A stretch of 27,972 nt of DNA from Sphingobium sp. Its GTDB lineage: Bacteria > Pseudomonadota > Alphaproteobacteria > Sphingomonadales > Sphingomonadaceae. The stretch covers positions 1 through 27,972 of the forward strand of contig JASBTC010000345.1 of the NCBI GenBank assembly GCA_030148625.1, written 5' to 3'. Made by a program: the position numbers and the translations under genes. Positions 15,300-23,638 of this stretch are shown piece by piece (positions within the stretch are counted from its first letter, which is position 1; each line of letters begins with the position of its first letter). The notes beneath the pieces are model-generated. The model was not told the origin of the DNA and ran no database searches. It saw nothing but the letters and a program-made list of their open reading frames with translations.

Positions 15300-15986
15300 A
15301 TGGGGCACAAGCTGCTGCTGATCGAGGACGACGAAGCGACCGCCAGCTATATCGCCAAGGGCATGGGCGAAGAGGGTTTCCTGCTCGACCGCGCCGACAA
15401 TGGCCGCGACGGCCTGTTCCTTGCCAGCGACGGCAGCTACGATGCGATCATCCTCGATCGCATGCTGCCCGGCATGGACGGCATGGCGGTGCTCGGCGCG
15501 CTGCGCGCCGCGAAGATCGAGACTCCGGTGATCATCCTGTCCGCGCTCGGCTCGACCGAGGATCGCGTCGGCGGCCTCACCGCCGGATCGGACGATTATC
15601 TGGTCAAGCCCTTCGCCTTTGCCGAACTGCTGGCGCGGGTGCGGCTGATGCTGCGTCATCGCGGATCGGGATCGGCGGTGGTGACCAGCCTCAGTTGCGC
15701 CGATCTCGAAATGGACCTGCTGTCGCGCAAGGTCCGGCGGGGCGGCAGGGCGGTCGAGCTGCAACCGCGCGAGTTCCGGCTGCTCGAATATTTCCTGCGC
15801 CATGCCGATCAGGTCGTCACCCGGACGATGCTGCTGGAGGGGGTGTGGGATTATCATTTCGATCCCGGCACCAATGTGATCGACGTCCATGTCAGCCGGT
15901 TGCGCCGCAAGCTCGACGACGGATCGGACACGCCCCTCCTCCACACCATCCGCGGCGCGGGATACCGGCTCGGACCCGTTGCCTGA
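15300..15986 (+). CDS. OmpR/PhoB-family response regulator
   Basis: A 228-residue DNA-binding response regulator. The receiver domain (1-115) has the acidic pocket at Glu9-Asp10-Asp11, phosphoacceptor Asp53 in IILDRMLPG, the switch Ser81 and Lys103 in DYLVKPFAF. The C-terminal winged helix (about 130-228) ends with the typical VDVHVSRLRRKLD-like and HTIRGAGYRL segments (here IDVHVSRLRRKL). It starts one base after the PDZ stop with GGAGGG upstream, and the kinase ATG follows its stop directly. Within the family it resembles QseB/CzcR-like regulators; the target genes are not known. The inverted repeats around 13881-13982 are possible sites. Confidence 0.94.
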   Translation: MGHKLLLIEDDEATASYIAKGMGEEGFLLDRADNGRDGLFLASDGSYDAIILDRMLPGMDGMAVLGALRAAKIETPVIILSALGSTEDRVGGLTAGSDDYLVKPFAFAELLARVRLMLRHRGSGSAVVTSLSCADLEMDLLSRKVRRGGRAVELQPREFRLLEYFLRHADQVVTRTMLLEGVWDYHFDPGTNVIDVHVSRLRRKLDDGSDTPLLHTIRGAGYRLGPVA

Positions 15987-17369
15987 ATGGGATCGCGCTG
16001 GCGCACGCTGACCCGATCGACCACCGCCCGGCTGGTCGTCCTGGCATTCCTGTTCCAGATGCTGGTGACCGCCGGCGTGCTGCTGTTCGTCCAGCAGGCG
16101 AGCCAGCATGCGCTGACCGAGGAACAGCAGGCGCTGGTCGGCGAGCTTCGCGACGAGTTGCGCGGCGCTTATGGCAGCGGCGGCCAGGCCGAGGTGAAGC
16201 GCCTGATCGTGACGCGGCTGCGTTCGGTGCGCAGCGATGCGGTGGTGATCCTGCTCGCCGATCGCGCGGGCAAGCCGATCGCGGGCAATATCGCGGCCTG
16301 GCCTACAGTGGTCCCGGTCGAGACCGACTGGCGGACGATCGATCTCTATCGCATGGGCGCCGACCGCCCCGAACATATGGGTGTCGCAACCGTACGGTTG
16401 CCTGATGGATCGCGGCTGCTGACCGGTCATGTCATCGACGCCAATCTGCGCCTCACCCGCGTCAATACCGAGGCGATGGCATTGGCGCTGCTGATCGGAC
16501 TGTCGCTGATACTGATCGGGACGCTCGCATTCGGCCGGCTGCTGTCGCGCAAGATCCAGGGCGTGGTCGCCACCGCCGCCGCGGTCGGCGACGGCGCGCT
16601 GGGGCGGCGTGTTCCCGTCGACGGCAGCGGCGACGCCTTCGATGCGCTCGGCCAGTCGATCAACGCGATGCTCCAGCGGATCGAGGCGCTGGTCTCGCAA
16701 CTGCGGATGATGACCGACGGCCTTGCCCATGACCTGCGATCGCCCGTCACCCGGCTCAAATCGGTGCTCGAACGCGCGATCGTCGAGACGCGCGATACCG
16801 ACGCGCTCACGGCCCTGGAGAAAGTGTCGGCGGAGGCCGACACATTGCTGTCGATGCTCTCCACCGCGCTGCTGATCGGCCGCGCCGAGGCAGGAATCGG
16901 CCGCGAATCCCTGGTCGAGACCGATCTGTCCACGCTGCTGACCGATCTTGTCGAAATCTACGGCCCGCTGGTCGAGGATCGCGGTTTCACGATCGCCGCG
17001 GACGCGCCGCCGGGGCTGACGGGGCGGCTGCACCGCGAACTGGTCAGCCAGGCGATCGGCAATCTGATCGAGAACGCACTCAACCACGGCGAAGGCGGCA
17101 GCCGCATCACGCTTGCCGCGCGCGAGGTCGATGGGACATTATCGGTTGAGGTGGCCGATGACGGCCCAGGCATTCCGGTGGATCGACGCAGCGACGCGCT
17201 GCGCCGCTTCGGCCGCCTCGATCCGTCGCGCCACCGCCCCGGATCGGGGCTGGGACTGTCGCTGGTCGAGGCAGTGGCGGGACTGCATCACGGCGGAATC
17301 GCACTCGGGGACAATCAGCCGGGCCTTTGCGTGACGATCACGCTCGGCCCGGCGATCATGCGCGCATAA
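15987..17369 (+). CDS. HAMP-domain sensor histidine kinase
   Basis: A 460-residue membrane histidine kinase, partner of the adjacent regulator. Two transmembrane helices (about 16-36 and 163-183) enclose a periplasmic sensor of about 125 residues with no recognised motif. HAMP follows (about 183-237), then HisKA with phosphoacceptor His248 in GLAHDLRSPVTRL. The ATPase domain has an N box NLIENALNHG (359-368), G1 ADDGPGIP, an F box FGRLDPSRH and G2 GSGLGLSLV. All catalytic residues are present. It begins immediately at the response-regulator stop and is the last gene of the unit. The ligand is unknown. Confidence 0.93.
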   Translation: MGSRWRTLTRSTTARLVVLAFLFQMLVTAGVLLFVQQASQHALTEEQQALVGELRDELRGAYGSGGQAEVKRLIVTRLRSVRSDAVVILLADRAGKPIAGNIAAWPTVVPVETDWRTIDLYRMGADRPEHMGVATVRLPDGSRLLTGHVIDANLRLTRVNTEAMALALLIGLSLILIGTLAFGRLLSRKIQGVVATAAAVGDGALGRRVPVDGSGDAFDALGQSINAMLQRIEALVSQLRMMTDGLAHDLRSPVTRLKSVLERAIVETRDTDALTALEKVSAEADTLLSMLSTALLIGRAEAGIGRESLVETDLSTLLTDLVEIYGPLVEDRGFTIAADAPPGLTGRLHRELVSQAIGNLIENALNHGEGGSRITLAAREVDGTLSVEVADDGPGIPVDRRSDALRRFGRLDPSRHRPGSGLGLSLVEAVAGLHHGGIALGDNQPGLCVTITLGPAIMRA

Positions 17370-17379
17370 CGCGCGCGGT

Positions 17380-17706
17380 TCACTGTGCCGCGAGCCGCGA
17401 GCCTCCGCTGCGCTGTGCCGCGGCGATCACGCCGTCGCGCTGCGCCGTTACCCGGTCCGCCGCATCGATGCGGCAGCGCTGGATCGCTTTCCAGCCCAGC
17501 GGATCGGCGCTCGATGCGTCGCCGCATGCCGTCGCGATCGCGATCTCGATGCGACGATCGAGGCTCTGGCGTCCCTTTGCGGTGTTGAGGTCGAGGTCGC
17601 CATGCGCCACGGCGCGGACGACGGGCGGGTGGCGGGTTTCGGCCGCGGCGGCCGGCGCCACGCACAGGGCTCCGGCAAGCGCGGAGAGCGCTAGCAAGGT
17701 CTTCAT
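17380..17706 (-). CDS. UrcA family periplasmic protein
   Basis: A 108-residue secreted protein with signal peptide MKTLLALSALAGALCVAPAA and a UrcA-type domain: a HGDLDLNTAKGRQSLDRRIE segment, an ATACG cysteine and a second cysteine in IQRCRIDAADR, the usual conserved pair. The family is common in sphingomonads and Caulobacterales and has no known activity. GGAG six bases before the ATG at 17706 fixes the start over the ATG at 17718. It converges with the kinase gene (10-base gap) and is divergent from the LysR gene, which may regulate it. Confidence 0.78.
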   Translation of the reverse strand: MKTLLALSALAGALCVAPAAAAETRHPPVVRAVAHGDLDLNTAKGRQSLDRRIEIAIATACGDASSADPLGWKAIQRCRIDAADRVTAQRDGVIAAAQRSGGSRLAAQ

Positions 17707-17781
17707 GACCGTCTCCATTCTGTCTGAGTTGCCGGTCTTGCCCGGCCCGACCGGTATACACCGGCAGCGCGCGCAGGCGTT

Positions 17782-17818
17782 AACAACGATGTTGCACCGC
17801 GATACTGCATTATTGCAG
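17782..17818. promoter_or_regulatory. Two dyads in the UrcA/LysR intergenic region
   Basis: AACA-ACGA-TGTT (17782-17793) and CTGCA-TTAT-TGCAG (17805-17818) are short perfect inverted repeats within the 140 bases separating the divergent genes. LysR proteins usually bind such dyads next to their own promoter and control the divergent gene. The sites do not both fit the T-N11-A form exactly. Confidence 0.4.
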
Positions 17819-17846
17819 AATGCCCTGTGCACGCGATCGGGGCATG

Positions 17847-18806
17847 ATGCCGCAGATGCTCGACTGGAACGACCTCCGCTATTTCCTCGCCGTCGCGCGC
17901 ACGGGCAGCACGCTTGCAGCAGGAAAGTCGCTGCGCGTGAGCCAGACCACGGCCGCGCGCCGGGTCGCCGCGCTCGAAGCGGCAGCGGGCGTGACATTGT
18001 TCGAGCGGCGCCAGGCCGGCTATGTGCTGACCGTGGTCGGTGAGGCGCTGCTCGAACGCGCCGAAGCGGTGGAGGCGGCCGCGCATCGCTTTGCCGAGGA
18101 TGCCGGATCGCATGGCCGCGAGGCGAGCGGTACCGTGCGCCTGACCATGCAGGAAATCCACGCCGTCACGATCATGGCGCCGATCCTGCGCGATCTGCGT
18201 GAGGCGCATCCCGCGATCCGCATCGAGCTCGACACCAGCGAACAGGTCCGCGACCTAGAGGCGGGAGAGGCGGATATCGCGCTGCGTTGCGCCGGGCGCC
18301 CGTCAGGCGCGGGACTGGTCGGCCGCCGCGTCGCCGACGAACCCTGGACGGTCTATTGCAGCCGCGATTACGCCGCGCGCCACGGCACCCCGCGCCGCCC
18401 GCGCGACATGATCGACCATGTGATCATCGGCGGCGGCGGCAAGGGCGTCTGGCGCATCTACCGCGCCTGGCTGGAACAATATGGGCTGGTCGACACCGTC
18501 GCCATCCACCATGATTCGCCGACCGGCCTGCTCTCCGCGGTGCGATCGGGCATGGGGCTCGCCACCCTGCCCTGCTTCGTCGCCGACACCGATCCCGAAC
18601 TAATCCGGTGCATTCCGATTCCCAGGGAAGTGGAACGCGGCGTCTGGCTGCTCACCCATGAACGGCTGCGCCATACGCCCCGGGTGCGGGTGGTGCTCGA
18701 TTTCGTCGGCGAACGGCTGACCCAGATCGCGCGCAGGCAGGAGCAGGCGGCGACCGGCATGGCGCCCGGATCGATCATGCCCGCGGCGGAAGACGCAAAA
18801 TCCTGA
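17847..18806 (+). CDS. LysR family transcriptional regulator
   Basis: A LysR-type regulator of about 319 residues. The N-terminal winged helix-turn-helix starts LDWNDLRYFLAVARTGSTLA and continues with LRVSQTTAARRVAALE and GVTLFERR, the standard order. An effector-binding domain of two lobes follows from about residue 90, ending in VRVVLDFVGERL. Starts at 17844, 17847 and 17856 are all in frame; 17847 is chosen for its distance from the GGGG at 17839, with low certainty. Its divergent partner encodes a UrcA protein. The effector is unknown. Confidence 0.88.
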   Translation: MPQMLDWNDLRYFLAVARTGSTLAAGKSLRVSQTTAARRVAALEAAAGVTLFERRQAGYVLTVVGEALLERAEAVEAAAHRFAEDAGSHGREASGTVRLTMQEIHAVTIMAPILRDLREAHPAIRIELDTSEQVRDLEAGEADIALRCAGRPSGAGLVGRRVADEPWTVYCSRDYAARHGTPRRPRDMIDHVIIGGGGKGVWRIYRAWLEQYGLVDTVAIHHDSPTGLLSAVRSGMGLATLPCFVADTDPELIRCIPIPREVERGVWLLTHERLRHTPRVRVVLDFVGERLTQIARRQEQAATGMAPGSIMPAAEDAKS

Positions 18807-18827
18807 CCCGCCCGCCGCGGTTATGGA

Positions 18828-18977
18828 TCAGTCCGGCTTGCGCTCTGCCGCCTCCGCGCGGACCGCATCGAGGCATCGCCGATAATCCGCGATCTCGCGC
18901 GCGATCTCGGTATCGTTGATCGGCCGGCCGCGCAGCGCCTTCCAGATTTCGAGCGCCAAGGTTTCGTCGAGTCCCAT
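18828..18977 (-). CDS. Small hypothetical cytoplasmic protein (49 residues)
   Basis: A short gene supported by an unusually strong ribosome site, GGAGGAG seven bases before the ATG (18985-18991). The 49-residue product is charged and predicted helical (LDETLALEIWKALRGRP, then DTEIAREIADYRRCLDAVR), with no signal peptide or membrane segment. I do not recognise the family. It converges with the LysR gene, and the region upstream of it carries the 19101-19188 inverted repeat. Codon use resembles that of neighbouring genes, which favours a real gene over chance. Confidence 0.55.
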   Translation of the reverse strand: MGLDETLALEIWKALRGRPINDTEIAREIADYRRCLDAVRAEAAERKPD

Positions 18978-19100
18978 TCCGCTTCTCCTCCGCGTCTCCA
19001 TGCGCATGGACCCCATGGCAGGGCGTGGCAAGCAGCGGTGCGACACGGCCTGCGCGCCCGCACCAGGCTGGAGCGAGATCCAGCTGGACTGAAGCACCTG

Positions 19101-19188
19101 TGTCATTCCCGCGCATGCGGGAATCCAGCTATTCCGTGAAGCATCAGAAAGAAGAAGGAGCTGGATTCCCGCATGCGCGGGAATGACA
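19101..19188. repeat. REP-type perfect inverted repeat (30-base arms)
   Basis: Positions 19101-19130 and 19159-19188 are perfect inverse copies of 30 bases around a 28-base centre. Each arm also contains its own stem, ATTCCCGC-GCAT-GCGGGAAT (20 bases), so the whole could fold as one long hairpin or as two. The ATTCCC-N8-GGGAAT form is like dispersed REP/dRS3-type intergenic repeats of other proteobacteria. It lies 32 bases past the stop of the 117-residue hypothetical gene and could stop or stabilise that transcript. No second copy is in this window. Confidence 0.8.
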
Positions 19189-19220
19189 ATGCGAGGTGCT
19201 CAACCTCGACGGATCAGCCC

Positions 19221-19574
19221 CTAAAGCGCGATGGTGCGATCGGGGCGGCCGATCCGTTCGCGCACGTCCCAGCCCGCGTTCTTCGCGAGATCCTTGGCGA
19301 GCCAGGACCAGCCCCATAATGTCATGGCCTTGATCTGCATGTTCGACGGACGCTCGGCCTGGATCAGCAAAACCTCTCCGCTGTCCATTTCGGGGCCGTC
19401 GGTGCAATCCTTGGTCACCGCCAGCCAGGACGTATCGCTCAGCTCGAACAGCGAAAGCTCCTTCCAGCCGCGATCGTCCTTGTTGCCGGTGATGGTCGCG
19501 ATGATCCTGCCATCGAACACGACATCGGCCGCATCGCGGCGTGACACGGTCGTCGAAACAAATCCGGCGTTCAT
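19221..19574 (-). CDS. Hypothetical protein (117 residues)
   Basis: A soluble, probably cytoplasmic protein with no signal peptide. The N-terminal part looks beta-rich (VVFDGRIIATITG, ELSLFELSDTSWLAVTKD), and the C-terminal part has a Trp-rich stretch (MTLWGWSWLAKDLAKNAGWD) and ends RPDRTIAL. I do not recognise the family. AGGA lies about eight bases before the ATG. The cyclic-di-GMP gene ends 62 bases upstream on the same strand, so read-through is possible but the two need not be one operon. The long inverted repeat follows its stop. Confidence 0.6.
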   Translation of the reverse strand: MNAGFVSTTVSRRDAADVVFDGRIIATITGNKDDRGWKELSLFELSDTSWLAVTKDCTDGPEMDSGEVLLIQAERPSNMQIKAMTLWGWSWLAKDLAKNAGWDVRERIGRPDRTIAL

Positions 19575-19636
19575 GGGTGATTCCTGACATTGGCGGCGGC
19601 AGTGGCGCCGCCGTCCGCCTTATGCCACGACAGGTC

Positions 19637-22141
19637 TTAACGACCGTCCCGAGCCTCCATCAGCGGCCCGGGCCGCGCGAACAGATAGCCCTGCCCGAGC
19701 ACGCAGCCGAGCTCGATCAGCCGCCGGCGCTGCGCGGCCGTTTCGACCCCTTCGGCGATCACCGATTTGCGCAGCCCCTGCCCGAGCCCGATGATCGCGC
19801 GCACGATCGCCTCGCTGCTGCCGTCGGCGTCGAACAGGCTGAGGATGAAGGACCGGTCGATCTTGAGGATATCGATCGGCATCCGCTTCAGATGGATGAG
19901 CGAGGCATAGCCGGTGCCGAAATCGTCGAGCGCGATCTGAAGGCCGGCATCATGGAGCATGTGGAGCGCTTCGCTCATCGCATCGACCGAACGGCCGAGC
20001 ACGATATCCTCGGTCACCTCGATGCACAGCCGGCCCGGCGCGACCCCAACACTCTCCAGCCGATCGAGCAGCCGGCGGGCAGCGTGCGCACCGTCGAGTT
20101 GCGCTGCGGTGAAGTTCATCGCGACCGCGGGCATCTCGTCGGGGCGCTCGGCCAGCGTCGCAAGCACGCGCGAGAGGACACGATCCTGCACCGCCGTGCC
20201 GATCTTGGGATCGACGAGGACGCTGCCGAACACAGCCGGCGTCAGCACACCATGTTCGGGATGCTGCCAGCGCAGCAGCGCTTCGTAACTGGTCGGCCGG
20301 CCGCTCTCCAGAGCGACGATCGGCTGATAATGGAGGACGAATTCGTCGCGCTCGAGGCCAAGATGCGCGTCACGCGCCAGAGCGGCGCTGCGATCGATCT
20401 CCGCGCGCAGGCTGGGATCGTAGCGATGCAGGCGCCGCCGCCCGCGCTGCTTCGCCTCGTACAAGGCAAGATCCGCATTCTTGTAGAGCGGGTCCGCGTC
20501 GAGCGCGTCCTCGGGATAGCGCGCCATGCCGATGCTGAGCGACAATGCCCAGCTCCGCCCGCCATGCGTCCAGATCTCGCCCTGCATCATGTCGAGCGTT
20601 TCGGAGATTTCGGCGATCCGCCGTTCGTCCGCCCGGGTCAGGATCAGCGCGAATTCGTCGCCGCCGATGCGCGCCACATGTTCGTCGGCGCCGACCGCAC
20701 CGTTCAGCATCTCGCCGACATGCACGAGCAGCGCATCGCCGCCGTCATGGCCCAGCCGGTCGTTGATCTCCTTCAGATTGTCGACGTCGATCAGATATAG
20801 CTGGATGCCGCGCGCGGTCGATTCCATGCTGGTGCGCAGCGCCGCCTGAAAGGAGGCGCGATTGCCCAGGCCGGTCAGGAAGTCGGTCTGCGCGGCGCGG
20901 CGCAGCGTCTCGCTTTCGATCGTGATCGCGGCGCGCGCCTGTTCGGCCAGATCGCGTTCGCGCCGCAACAGGCGGAAACGATCGGCGATGGCGAGCGACA
21001 ATGCGATCGATTCGAAGGCGAGCGTGGCGAAGGTCGCCAGATCGACCAGATCGTTCTGCGGCAGGAAACCCAGATTGCGCGCCAGCCGCAGCGCGAAGAT
21101 GATCAGCACCGGGGTCCAGCCCAGCAGATAGAACCAGACGATGCGGCTGCCCCGGCGGATCGCGTAGCAGACCCCGATGAACACCGAGATCGCGCTCGCC
21201 AGGATGGCGTAATTCATCAGCCGGTCCATCAGGGCGGCGGGAAGCAGCTGATCGGCCGATGCGGCGGCGCCGAGCAATATTCCGATCAGCGCCAGCGCAC
21301 GGCCTGCCCGATGCAGCCATTGCGGCAACACGCCCTCTTCGACCACGGCCAGGAAAAAGACGTTACCGGTGCCGATCATGATGCCGACCAGGATGAAGTC
21401 GAGCCGGACCGCGACCGGCCCGACGAATCCGGGCAGCAGCAGCGCGATCACATTGGTCCAGATCAGCCCATAGGCGAGCACGGTGGCAGCCCAGATGAGA
21501 TACCAGCGCTGGAACACCTGGCGATGGCCGATATAGATCACCAGATTATAGGCGAAGGCCGACAGCAACGCGCCGCTGAAAAGGCCCATCAGCAACAGCC
21601 AGCGATCGCTCAGCTTCTTGGCCGTTTCCGGGCTTGCCGCCGTCACCTTGCGCATCAGGCCAAGGTCGGCGAGCTTGAAATAGCCGATATGGATCTGCCG
21701 GACGTCACGGCCCGCCTGGTCGACGATGAAGCGCTGCAATCCGCCGGGCGCCCAATTCTTGTCGAGATCGCCGGCCGCCCGCACGATTTCCTGGCTGCGC
21801 CCATGCGAGTCGACGACCACGATCGCGATCCGGTCGAAACGCGCCTGATCGATGAGCAGGCGCCATCTTACCGGCAGCGCCGCCATCCCGGCCGCATCCG
21901 CGCCGGCGAGCCGCGCGGTATCGAGCCGCAGCCAGAGCCAGCGGTCGTGATAGCCGGCCGCCTTGCTTCCGCTGCAATCGAAGGTCAGGCCGCGAACCGT
22001 CTGCGCATCGGGCGCGCGATCCGCCGGCGCGTTCGCATGGCAGAAGTGCGACCGCAGCTCGACGCTTTCCGCCGATGCCGCCCCCGGCCAGAAAACCGCG
22101 AGAAGCAGGAACAGGATCGGCAGGATGTTACGTACGGACAC
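19637..22141 (-). CDS. 7TM-DISM diguanylate cyclase/phosphodiesterase (GGDEF-EAL)
   Basis: An 834-residue inner-membrane cyclic-di-GMP protein starting at GTG 22141, with AAGGGAG just upstream. In order: signal peptide (1-24), an extracellular beta-sandwich sensor like 7TMR-DISM (about 28-165), seven hydrophobic segments (about 181-388), a short coiled coil, GGDEF (about 415-570) and EAL (about 585-830). The cyclase motif is intact (RIGGDEFAL, 491-499), while the inhibitory RxxD site upstream of it is replaced by GADE. The phosphodiesterase residues are present: EAL 620-622, Asn676, Glu708, DDFGTGYASL 739-748, Lys760 and Glu797. Both activities are possible. Confidence 0.92.
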   Translation of the reverse strand: MSVRNILPILFLLLAVFWPGAASAESVELRSHFCHANAPADRAPDAQTVRGLTFDCSGSKAAGYHDRWLWLRLDTARLAGADAAGMAALPVRWRLLIDQARFDRIAIVVVDSHGRSQEIVRAAGDLDKNWAPGGLQRFIVDQAGRDVRQIHIGYFKLADLGLMRKVTAASPETAKKLSDRWLLLMGLFSGALLSAFAYNLVIYIGHRQVFQRWYLIWAATVLAYGLIWTNVIALLLPGFVGPVAVRLDFILVGIMIGTGNVFFLAVVEEGVLPQWLHRAGRALALIGILLGAAASADQLLPAALMDRLMNYAILASAISVFIGVCYAIRRGSRIVWFYLLGWTPVLIIFALRLARNLGFLPQNDLVDLATFATLAFESIALSLAIADRFRLLRRERDLAEQARAAITIESETLRRAAQTDFLTGLGNRASFQAALRTSMESTARGIQLYLIDVDNLKEINDRLGHDGGDALLVHVGEMLNGAVGADEHVARIGGDEFALILTRADERRIAEISETLDMMQGEIWTHGGRSWALSLSIGMARYPEDALDADPLYKNADLALYEAKQRGRRRLHRYDPSLRAEIDRSAALARDAHLGLERDEFVLHYQPIVALESGRPTSYEALLRWQHPEHGVLTPAVFGSVLVDPKIGTAVQDRVLSRVLATLAERPDEMPAVAMNFTAAQLDGAHAARRLLDRLESVGVAPGRLCIEVTEDIVLGRSVDAMSEALHMLHDAGLQIALDDFGTGYASLIHLKRMPIDILKIDRSFILSLFDADGSSEAIVRAIIGLGQGLRKSVIAEGVETAAQRRRLIELGCVLGQGYLFARPGPLMEARDGR

Positions 22142-22257
22142 TCGGCTCCCTTCGCGTCTGGGTCGTTAGGCCCGCCATGCTGAAGAGAAGCTAAACGCGC
22201 TAAATGATATCAGGGTGCATGGACGGTTAATCCTGATCGGTGATCCGGCATCCGCGA

Positions 22258-22737
22258 TCAGCGTGGGACGAGCGCGAGGATGAACAACAGGCCCCCCAGC
22301 GTCGGCGCGATCGTCCGCACGGTGTTCCAGCGCGTCCACACCCTCAGATAATGCGCCCATAACGCCGCTTCCTCCGCAGGCTGGACCGCGACGAGCCGAT
22401 TGTTGAGGGGCACGTTGAAGACCATCGTCACCCCGAAACAGCCGACCAGATATAACAGGCTGGCGACCAGGATCAGGCCCGAACCCGCGCGATCCCAAGC
22501 GAACAGCGCCCAGCCCGCCAACACCAGGCTGAACAGCGCCATGCCCATGAACGGGATCATGAAGCTGGGCGTGAACACGGTGACGTTGATCGATCGCATG
22601 GCATTGGCGCCCTGTTCGGACGGAATCCGCCCGAGACCGGCCATCACGAAGGACGAGAAAGCATGGAAGATTCCGCCGACGACGATGCTGCCGATCGCGG
22701 CGACGAGAAGCGATATGAAAATGATCGTGTCGGTCAT
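22258..22737 (-). CDS. DUF1772 (anthrone oxygenase-like) membrane protein
   Basis: A 159-residue integral membrane protein with four hydrophobic helices, matching the DUF1772 / anthrone-oxygenase-like family. Useful marks are GGIFHAFSSFVMAGLGR after the first helix, INVTVFTPSFMIPFMG, and GCFGVTMVFNVPLNNRL followed by WTRWNTVRTI near the end, all typical of the family. AAGGGAG lies eight bases before the ATG. It is divergent from the NRDE gene and precedes nothing on its strand except, after 116 bases, the cyclic-di-GMP gene. Its activity here is not known; relatives oxygenate anthrones in polyketide pathways but most bacterial members are uncharacterised. Confidence 0.82.
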   Translation of the reverse strand: MTDTIIFISLLVAAIGSIVVGGIFHAFSSFVMAGLGRIPSEQGANAMRSINVTVFTPSFMIPFMGMALFSLVLAGWALFAWDRAGSGLILVASLLYLVGCFGVTMVFNVPLNNRLVAVQPAEEAALWAHYLRVWTRWNTVRTIAPTLGGLLFILALVPR

Positions 22738-22864
22738 GGCGATACTCCCTTCAAAGGGGTTCGACGGAGACGAGACTGTCTTCCCGCCCAAAATTTGTCA
22801 CGGCTTTTGTCGCGAGCGCGTTTTTCCATCGCCAGCCGCCGCGCGGACGGGCAATAGTCGCACC

Positions 22865-23626
22865 ATGTGCGTTCTGGCTTTCGCATGGCGGTCGCATCCG
22901 CGCTGGCAGTTGATCGCCGCCGGCAATCGTGACGAGCTTCATGCCCGCCCCGCCGCCCCGCTCGCGCGATGGGCGGATCCCGATCATCTGATCGCCGGGC
23001 GCGACCTGGCATCGGGCGGCACATGGCTCGGCGTTTCGGAACAAGGCCGCTTCGCCGTCGTCACCAATTTGCGCGGCTATGGCGGCCCCGAGCCGGATCG
23101 CGCCTCACGCGGCACGCTGATCGCCGATCTGCTCGCGGGCGAAGGCGATTATGCCGATCCCGACCACGCGACGCTGTCGGATTTCAACCCGTTCAACCTG
23201 ATCGTCGCCGACCGGGAACGCGCGCTGTTCCTGTCGAATCGGCCCGGGGCGACACGCAGCCTCCTGGCGCCCGGCATTTACGGCGTCTCCAACGGCACGC
23301 TCGACGAACCCTGGCCCAAGACGCTCAGGCTGAAAGAACTGATGCTCGACTGGATCGTCCGCGGCGCGGCGCATCCCGCAACCCTGCTCGACGGCCTGCG
23401 CGAGGACGTGCTGCCCGATGTCGGGCTCCGGACCGCAGCCGCATCGGACGTGCCGCAGGAACCAGCATTGTCGCCGATCTTCATCCGCAATCCGGTCTAT
23501 GGCACGCGGTGCAGCACCGTGGTCGCGATCGACGAACGCGGCCATGGCGTCATCATCGAGCGGCGCTACACGCCGGCGGGCGGCGCCGCGGGGGAAACCG
23601 CGCTAAGCTTTGCCTGGCCGGGCTGA
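22865..23626 (+). CDS. NRDE / TANGO2 family protein
   Basis: A 253-residue protein of the TANGO2-like family named for its NRDE motif, present here as AAGNRDELHARPA (residues about 18-30). The protein begins MCVLAFAW, with Cys2 as the conserved second residue that may become an N-terminal nucleophile. Other family segments are GRDLASGGTWLGVSEQGRFA, VTNLRGYG, FNPFNLIVAD and the C-terminal GTRCSTVVAID. Bacterial and human relatives are linked to haem or acyl-CoA handling, but the biochemical role is debated. The start is fixed by the Met-Cys pair; no strong Shine-Dalgarno is seen. It converges with the FAD oxidoreductase, 12 bases apart. Confidence 0.88.
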   Translation: MCVLAFAWRSHPRWQLIAAGNRDELHARPAAPLARWADPDHLIAGRDLASGGTWLGVSEQGRFAVVTNLRGYGGPEPDRASRGTLIADLLAGEGDYADPDHATLSDFNPFNLIVADRERALFLSNRPGATRSLLAPGIYGVSNGTLDEPWPKTLRLKELMLDWIVRGAAHPATLLDGLREDVLPDVGLRTAAASDVPQEPALSPIFIRNPVYGTRCSTVVAIDERGHGVIIERRYTPAGGAAGETALSFAWPG

Positions 23627-23638
23627 TCGGTCCGCGCG

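Noticed and set aside
15237..17087. Long minus-strand open frame (about 616 codons) over the two-component genes
   Set aside because: The plus strand carries complete response-regulator and kinase motifs; the antisense product is low-complexity Gln/Arg/His and has no family.
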